Origin: Aulostomus chinensis
Taxonomy: Eukaryota; Chordata; Actinopteri; Syngnathiformes; Aulostomidae
Direction: 5' to 3'
Length of the DNA stretch: 64,000 bases
Assembly: GCA_037954235.1 (NCBI GenBank)
Contig: JBBMOA010000020.1
Coordinates: forward strand, 13,798,177 to 13,862,176
Below are positions 51,401-64,000 of this stretch, one piece after another; position 1 is the stretch's first letter; each line of letters starts with the position of its first letter. The position numbers and the translations under genes are program-made. Under the pieces are notes generated by a model that saw nothing but the letters and a program-made list of their open reading frames with translations, had not been told where the DNA came from and did no database searches.

Positions 51401-51916
51401 CACCATCCGACAGGCTAAATGCAACACTGACAGTTTTTGTTTTTCTTTTTAAGAGTAGCTATGAACTCAAACAGTGTTTCCGAATCAAGACGGGGAAGAA
51501 AAAAAAAACGACAAAAACAAAGTAGCTGCTCTGCTCTAAACAATCAGCAGGAATTACTCATGTGGCGTATTTCCTTAGCTACTAGCTGTAAATAACGGTG
51601 GAGAGTGAGCTTCAGTGAGTGACTAGTGTGACGGAGTTGGGTGCAGCTACCCGATGATGTGATCCATATACTGAAAAGGCTGCACAATCACATCACTGGG
51701 TGGGGGGGGGATCTATATGGTGCAGAAAAATCCTCAATTCCCCCACCAACCACAAGTGGCACAAACATCTAGAGCATCCGCTTGAAAACACTGTTTGAGT
51801 ATGTGGTGATGAGAGCATGCTGAGTGCAGAGTTATCTCAGCAGGAGGGGGCAGGGAGGGGGTGGGGTTTCTGGGGGATCAGTTGCGTGATGTGGATCTGG
51901 AAGTGCTGCTGATGCT
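48460..51916 (-). other. cd164: Probable cd164 3' UTR
   Basis: This interval follows the cd164 stop codon on its strand and has no protein-like frame. It is A/T-rich with several homopolymer tracts (poly(A) at about 50489-50506 and 50790-50807 on the plus strand; T tracts on the transcript). I assign it to the 3' UTR because of the strong poly(A) context at its far end; part of it could be intergenic if an earlier signal is used. Confidence 0.4.
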
Positions 51917-58644
<6,728 letters not shown>

Positions 58645-58870
58645 GCCTGTTTCTGACTTATTGCTCTGTCTGCTGACAAGGGAAGAGAATATTCTAGAAA
58701 AAACGTCGAGAATGAGACAGAGGAGATTTCTCAGCTCCTTTCCTTGACTTGACTTGCGTATGCGCTCGATGCTGTTGCTATTAGCTAGCTCGCTACTTCC
58801 TACTTGACAGGTCATGTGGCACTTTTACTGGGAGGGGTGAGAAATGACCTGCCCGGGCGGGAGGGGTCTT
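58645..58870 (-). promoter_or_regulatory. cd164: cd164 5' UTR and promoter candidate
   Basis: The sequence immediately upstream of the cd164 ATG includes a GC box (CCCGGGCGGGAGGGG, about 58852-58866 plus strand). It also has CCACATGACC on the gene strand near 58812-58821, which loosely resembles the CLEAR element of lysosomal genes (GTCACGTGAC) but with mismatches. No TATA box is obvious, as is usual for a housekeeping gene. Confidence 0.35.
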
Positions 58871-59707
58871 ATTTATTTTCCGTTACCAGAGGTGGAAACG
58901 GCACTGATATATTTAGTTCTCATAAGAGATTTAACTTGAGGTAAACTCGCAAAGTTCGAGCTCTCACAAAAGTAAAAGTGGACAACTGTTTACTTAGAAT
59001 TTGGATATGGAACATACCATTTGAGATTATGATTGACGTGACAGGAAAAATAAAACGCTCATGTAGCAGTAGATTAGATTAAATCTCAGCATTTTCAGCT
59101 ACAGAAACCATTAAAATATCAAAAACATTTAGGTATTTAAGGGCATTATTAAGTCTACTTTTCTAATTTCTACATTTGATGATTAATATATGTTTACAGT
59201 GTGGTTTTTTTTTTGCTTGTTTGTTTACACAAGTCCTCAACTTTCTTCACTTTTCATTTATGTCAAATTCAGCTTTTAAGAGTTTTCATATTCACACTTT
59301 TTCAGGCACATAATTCTTTTAAACAATAAAATTTGTTAAAGGAAGACTTCATAAAAATAAATACTTTCTGATATACCAGTCATGCCAAAATGAATTCTAA
59401 AAGCTTTATTTGGAGCCCCCTTCTTTAAAAGGCAATCCTAAGAGCAGGATGTGAAACATCCCAACTATTTTGGAAGTGAATCCTGGTCCTGTATTTAATA
59501 CAGAGGGAATGTCTAATCTTGAGGAGGGCAACATCTTGTGTGCAGCAGTTACACTTAAGAAATGAGAAATAGTCAGATATCCATATAATCTGGAATTCTT
59601 AATGAGACAGAAGAGTAGGTGGCATTTAAAGAATTTTTAATGAGGTAACTTTCATAGATTTCCTGCCCAAACGATGTCAGACACACATAAAGAGTGAATT
59701 ATAATGT
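58871..59707. other. Gap between cd164 promoter and ppil6 3' end
   Basis: This AT-rich sequence has no coding signal. On the minus strand an AATAAA at 59410-59405, followed by GCTTTT, lies about 300 nt after the ppil6 stop codon and is the likely ppil6 poly(A) signal. The part from 58871 to about 59400 shows nothing further that I can name. Confidence 0.5.
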
Positions 59708-62300
59708 TTAGGAGTTTAAACTAAACACTCCACAATCCACAACTTTGCAGTCATATTTTGGTCTTTGATGGCATGTCTCGGCCTCCTCTAATCTCTTGAG
59801 GACATCGACTCCCTCAACCACTTGACTGTAATAGGAAACAAAACAAAACAAGAAACGTCAGCATATTTGTGTGGGATTACACATCCCTGACTCACTCAAT
59901 CCAAATGAGACGTTACAAACCCAAAGGCAACATAGGTCCTGTCCATCCAGAATGTTGGCTGCAGGGTGATGTAGAACTGGGATCCGTTGCTATGGGGACC
60001 CTTGTTAGCCATCCCTAGGATGCCGCGCTTAGTATGAGAAATGGCAAAGGTCTCATCTGGAAAAGGAAATCCCATATTTTCAAGTGAACTTGAAGCTAGC
60101 ATGTGCAGACTGTGGTCATGTACTGTCTATACCCTCAAACGTCAGCCCGTAGATTGATTCCCCTCCATTTCCACGCCTTTCTGGAGAAATATCTGCAAAA
60201 TTGAAGACCATATTGATATTTAATGTGCGCTGCTTCCATGCTCTAGACTGATTTCTTGTGAAAAAACAGTGAGTTATTTTGATATGGCCATGTATTTAGA
60301 GGTAATACCTGTGCATTCCCACACATATGAGATCAAAAAGTTCAAATTTTTCTCAAATACACATACCCAGAGGCATACTTGGACTAAAAGTTGTACGGTG
60401 CGATTTAATAATTAATCGAGGGAACAAAATTGGGTATCTCTATTTTTGGGTGTATCAAAATGATCCAATCATCTTCACTGACACTAAAGGTGGACATCAC
60501 ATTCACATTACTACCAGAAGTGCAGTACCTCCACCTTGCACCCAGCCATTGGGCACCACCCGATGAAACACAGAGCCTTTGTAGCAGAGCGGGTGGCCGC
60601 TCTGTGTCAGGCCACGCTCCCCTGTGCACAGAGCCTGGAAGTTCTTTGATGTCTTTGGACACACATCTGAGAACAGCTGAGGAGAGGAAAGACAATGTGA
60701 GATGACTCACAGAGGAAAATGAAAGGATGGTTTGAAGTCAAAGGTGATATTAAAATACATGAATGTGGATTATCACTTGACCTCAAACAGCAGCCTCCCT
60801 GCTGCTTCTCCTGCAATCTCAATGTCCATGAAGACAAACTGATGCTAAAATCAAAGAAGAGAGAAAATTTAATCAGTTTAAATTATCCAACTACATAAAT
60901 TGGGTGTATTAAACTGTGACAGTTTTGTTGACTTGCCCCAGTCCTCTGCAGGTGTTTCAAGTAGCCGTCCTCAGCCTTATAGGAAGCCTGCGGCCAAGTT
61001 AAAGTAAATCCGCACTGGTTCTTGGCCCAGCTGGCAAGATCCCTTTCATTCCCAAGAAGATGACCGTTCAAGAAGCACATGAGGGTGCTGGAGTACTGCC
61101 ACACTTCACCACGCAGCTCCTTCAGCAACAACACACATTGTGTGATTCAGCATTTCAAAATAACCCTTACACACAACTGCAGCAAGCATTCCCTCAACTG
61201 GAGGTGTTATTCTCATCGATGGATAGTATTTTTTGAATACAGCTGTGATGTACCTGATGACAGAAGTCATTTATTTTTAAGATACTACACTTTCAGAGAC
61301 AAAAATATAGTCTTAAATATTGTAAATCAAGAGTTTTCATCAAAAATCCATTTAAAACAATCATGTATTAAATATTTTAAGGATGATTTTCAAATGAAAT
61401 TGTCTTTCACCAATTACAACATTGAGAATCATTCATAATAAAACATAATCATGCTTTAACAAGACATTTAAATTACATTTTGTTGCTCATAATTCTTTTA
61501 TTTCCACTCAAATTGCACATCTCCATTATACATTCACATTCATTTACTCAGTTTGGCTGAATGTGTGAAGCTGTGACAACTTATACCTTTGGAAGAACAT
61601 TAGGTTTGGTGATGTATGTATGGCCATTAAGCATAATCACCCAGAGAACTTAAATTAAAAACACTTGTGTGGGGTTTCTAGTGATATCTAGTGGTGATGT
61701 TGGAGGTTGCAACCCCTTTCCCTAACTAACCAGGGCAAAATGTACAGTAGCTTGCAGTGTCATTTGATTATTTTCATGCTATAAAAATAAGAAATATCTG
61801 TCTACATCTCTGTGATTGAATATGCCAACAAGATGAATGTAAAACTTGGCATGTGCATTACTGTGTTCAAAGTCTGGGGTTCTTAATGGGCCTGAAACTC
61901 TAGGATCTAGAGACATCACACATTTCATGAGATACTACCAACTACAACACACTTCTATAGTCTAAACATGTTTTGCTAATTTCAAATATAAAAAGATAAC
62001 TTACATTTTTCTTGTTGCACAGAAATGAGTGCCAGTCAATTTCAAGTAATGGTTCAATAGTTGGATCGAGAAACGCATCAGGAAACGCCTGTTTGAGTTC
62101 CTGGTTGTGAAAACATAGAATTGTTAAGGGCAAGCACATCAGTCACTTTGCAACATTCTAGATTCGATAAAAAAAAGTAAAGTGAGTAATATATATTTTC
62201 TTTTTCTTTTTTTTTTTTTTACCTCGGCGATGGTCTTGGCTACATGAAAATTACTTTTTTTAATCAGGCCAATTATTTCTATGTGCAGTTTTGAGTCCAT
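59708..62300 (-). CDS. ppil6: Peptidyl-prolyl isomerase-like 6 (complete, 8 coding exons)
   Basis: Exons in transcript order: 62223-62300, 62005-62100, 60937-61119, 60782-60838, 60529-60676, 60133-60192, 59921-60056, 59708-59825; 291 residues (human about 311). Phases agree at every junction. Intron 3 uses a GC donor (60936-60935, GCAAGT); the others are GT-AG. The N-terminal region (1-119) is family-specific: [14 protein letters not shown] aligns with human KKRELKNETWEYSS. Residues 120-285 are the cyclophilin fold: [51 protein letters not shown]. Against cyclophilin A the catalytic Arg55 (R177), Gln63 (Q185), Gln111 (Q234) and Trp121 (W244) are kept, but Phe113 is Tyr (Y236) and His126 is Tyr (Y249), so isomerase activity may be weak; the human protein also departs at some of these. 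PPIL6 expression is associated with ciliated cells in vertebrates. It is tandem with cd164 and head to head with gen1. Confidence 0.95.
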
Positions 62301-62701
62301 CGCCAAAAAGTCCAGTTAAGAGTCTCGCATCCAAGGCAACGGGCGCTTTTATATGACGTTGTCTCTGCATTATCGGGCCGCATTCAACTTCGTTTAAGTA
62401 TCCCTTTGTTTTGTTTTTGATTTTAAAAAATTCTGTTGGTAGGTGCCAAGGCACAGTTTGAAGCGTATAAGTATTTTTGATAAGCGGTGTTTGCATCGTT
62501 ATTTCAATAAATTTGATTTTAAACATCGTCTTAGCAAAAAGGAGGGACAGTCGCGAGATAGTAAACAGAGGGGAACGCAGACCAAACGGCGCCGCGCGCG
62601 CAACTGTTTGAAAACTTCTGACCGGGTTCCTGCTGTGTTTTGTTTAGCTCCCACGGGTTTATACACTCCTTTTTTGTGACTATTACGACATATTTGTAGC
62701 T
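62301..62701. promoter_or_regulatory. Shared ppil6 / gen1 divergent promoter
   Basis: Only 401 bp separate the two start codons, so both 5' UTRs and promoters must lie here or overlap the first exons. The gen1 side has a GC-rich CpG run (GGCGCCGCGCGCGC, 62588-62601). The ppil6 side has GGCAAC at 62335-62340, which on the ppil6 strand is GTTGCC, half of an RFX X-box, about 35 nt before the ATG. No TATA box or CCAAT box is clear. Confidence 0.5.
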
Positions 62702-63438
62702 ATGGGTGTTCACGACTTGTGGTCTATCGTTGAGCCGGTTCGAGAGTCGGTTTCACTGTACAGTTTGAGCGGAAAGACGCTGGCGGTCGACCTGAGTTTA
62801 TGGGTGTGCGAGGCCCAGCATGTCCAAGCCATGATAGGGAGGGTCTCAAGACCCCACCTCAGGTAAAGGCACTCGTTTTTATGCTTATTAATCAATATGG
62901 CTTTCGTCTAATGCTCCAACCACAGCTGTGTTTATTCAAGTCTTCTGTTAAGTCTTCAATACAAGGCTGTTTTTGTGTTCAGGAATTTATTTTTCAGGGT
63001 GTCGTCGCTAACACTTATGGGGGTGAAGCTAGTATTTGTCATGGAAGGAGAAGCCCCTAAACTGAAAGCACAAACAATGAGCCTCAGGACGGAAAAAAGA
63101 TTTGGGCGCTTTAAAAAGGCTGCTGCCCCTCCACCTCAGTCAAACACCGGCAGGGGGCGCTTTAAGGCTGTGCTCAGAGAGGTTGGTGTGTTTTCAGCTA
63201 TCGTCAGCATTTTAAAAGCTGTTGAAGGATGCATGCATGAGCACTAGGTGTTCCTGTGTAGTGTGCAGAGATGTTGGACTACCTGGGGGTGCCATGGGTG
63301 ACAGCTGCTGGGGAGGCCGAGGCAATGTGTGCCTACCTGGACTCTCAGGGCCTGGTGGACGGCTGCATCACCAACGATGGAGACGCGTTTTTGTATGGAG
63401 CACAGACAGTCTACAGGAACTTTAATATGAACTCTAAA
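62702..63438 (+). CDS. gen1: GEN1 Holliday-junction 5' flap endonuclease, first three exons (3' end beyond window)
   Basis: Exons 62702-62862, 62983-63181 and 63262-63438, GT-AG and phase-consistent, encode residues 1-179. The start MGVHDLWSIVEPV matches human MGVNDLWQILEPV, and the frame LAVDLSLWVCEAQ, LVFVMEGEAPKLKA, WVTAAGEAEAMCAYL, TNDGDAFLYGAQTVYRNF follows the human protein closely. This covers the XPG-N domain and the start of XPG-I. Acidic metal-binding residues of the Rad2/XPG family are all present: D30, E75, E138, E140, D159, D161. The enzyme resolves Holliday junctions by symmetric paired nicks after nuclear envelope breakdown. The exon 3 acceptor was placed at 63260-63261 because it gives LRE-CAEML, aligned with human LRE-CLHML. 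The following exon (human DPHVDCYTMSSIKSKLGL) is not seen before 64000, so the helix-hairpin-helix, chromodomain and tail lie outside. Confidence 0.95.
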
Positions 63439-64000
63439 GTATGTTTTGGAGTTCATCTCAATAATTTCTATGATTATCCATTATCACTGGAGTTTTGATT
63501 GGATGTGTTATATCACAAAATGTTGCTTTCTTGAACTGTGTTTTATTTATTTGGATTTCATTATTATTGTCACCTAATTCCATTCAGCTATGATTGGCAT
63601 CAGGGTGTAAATCACAAGTTTCAACAAAAAATATTGATGGTTAGAACAACAATGTGGTATTTCAGATGTGTGCAACTATATAACTAGCCATAACCATTTT
63701 ACACAATCAAGTACATCTCTACTAAATCACAAAAAGCAACTAAAATTAGGTTTCATCATTTATTCCTGAGCTGTGTTTCCAAGGAAAGGTTGCAACAACG
63801 ACCAGACTTTGCATTGATGAAGTTGTAACCTTGGTAATTGAATTGATACCAATTGCTGTATCGTTAAACCCTTAGTAGGCCTGTGCAGCATGGATTAAAT
63901 AGTTTCACTTAATATGATTTAATTACTGGTTTTATAAACAAACAACATTCATGAGAGCGAGACTGTTCTCTGACTAAATATATGAAATAATCAGTAGCAT
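63439..64000 (+). other. gen1: gen1 intron 3 (incomplete)
   Basis: AT-rich intronic sequence after the exon 3 donor (gtatgt). I see no continuation of the nuclease domain and no recognisable repeat up to the window edge. Confidence 0.6.

Overview
The window is vertebrate nuclear DNA, almost certainly from a ray-finned (teleost) fish. Genes have many short GT-AG exons. The non-coding sequence is AT-rich and full of CA/TG and GA microsatellites, and it carries interspersed repeats typical of teleosts (tRNA-headed SINEs with a GGAT tail, hAT-like MITE fragments). No bacterial, phage, plasmid or CRISPR feature is visible. Gene calls rest on reading exons in phase and on remembered protein families; no search was run.

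Layout. Positions 1-38429 hold no exon I can recognise and are read as intron 1 of sesn1 (minus strand), whose first coding exon is at 38430-38702. A 2.6 kb gap (38703-41321) with paired CCAAT boxes separates it from the divergent cep57l1 (plus strand, 41322-45230, 11 coding exons, complete). After a gene-free stretch with one SINE (45231-48440) comes cd164 (minus strand, coding 51917-58644, 5 exons), with a probable 3.4 kb 3' UTR ending near 48454. Next is ppil6 (minus strand, 59708-62300, 8 exons, complete), then the 5' part of gen1 (plus strand, 62702 to beyond the window, 3 exons seen). ppil6 and gen1 start codons are 401 bp apart, head to head.

The order sesn1 - cep57l1 - cd164 - ppil6 matches the human 6q21 block (SESN1, CEP57L1, CCDC162P, CD164, PPIL6, SMPD2) with two differences: nothing like CCDC162 is seen between cep57l1 and cd164, and gen1 occupies the place where human has SMPD2. 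The genes are not a pathway: stress and leucine sensing upstream of mTORC1 (sesn1), centrosome/microtubule (cep57l1), endolysosomal sialomucin (cd164), cyclophilin-like (ppil6), Holliday-junction nuclease (gen1). No clearly new biological system was found. The most unusual items are a GC-AG intron in ppil6, a frame-preserving candidate cassette exon in cd164, a 41-bp-stem hairpin in sesn1 intron 1, and the gen1/ppil6 divergent pairing.
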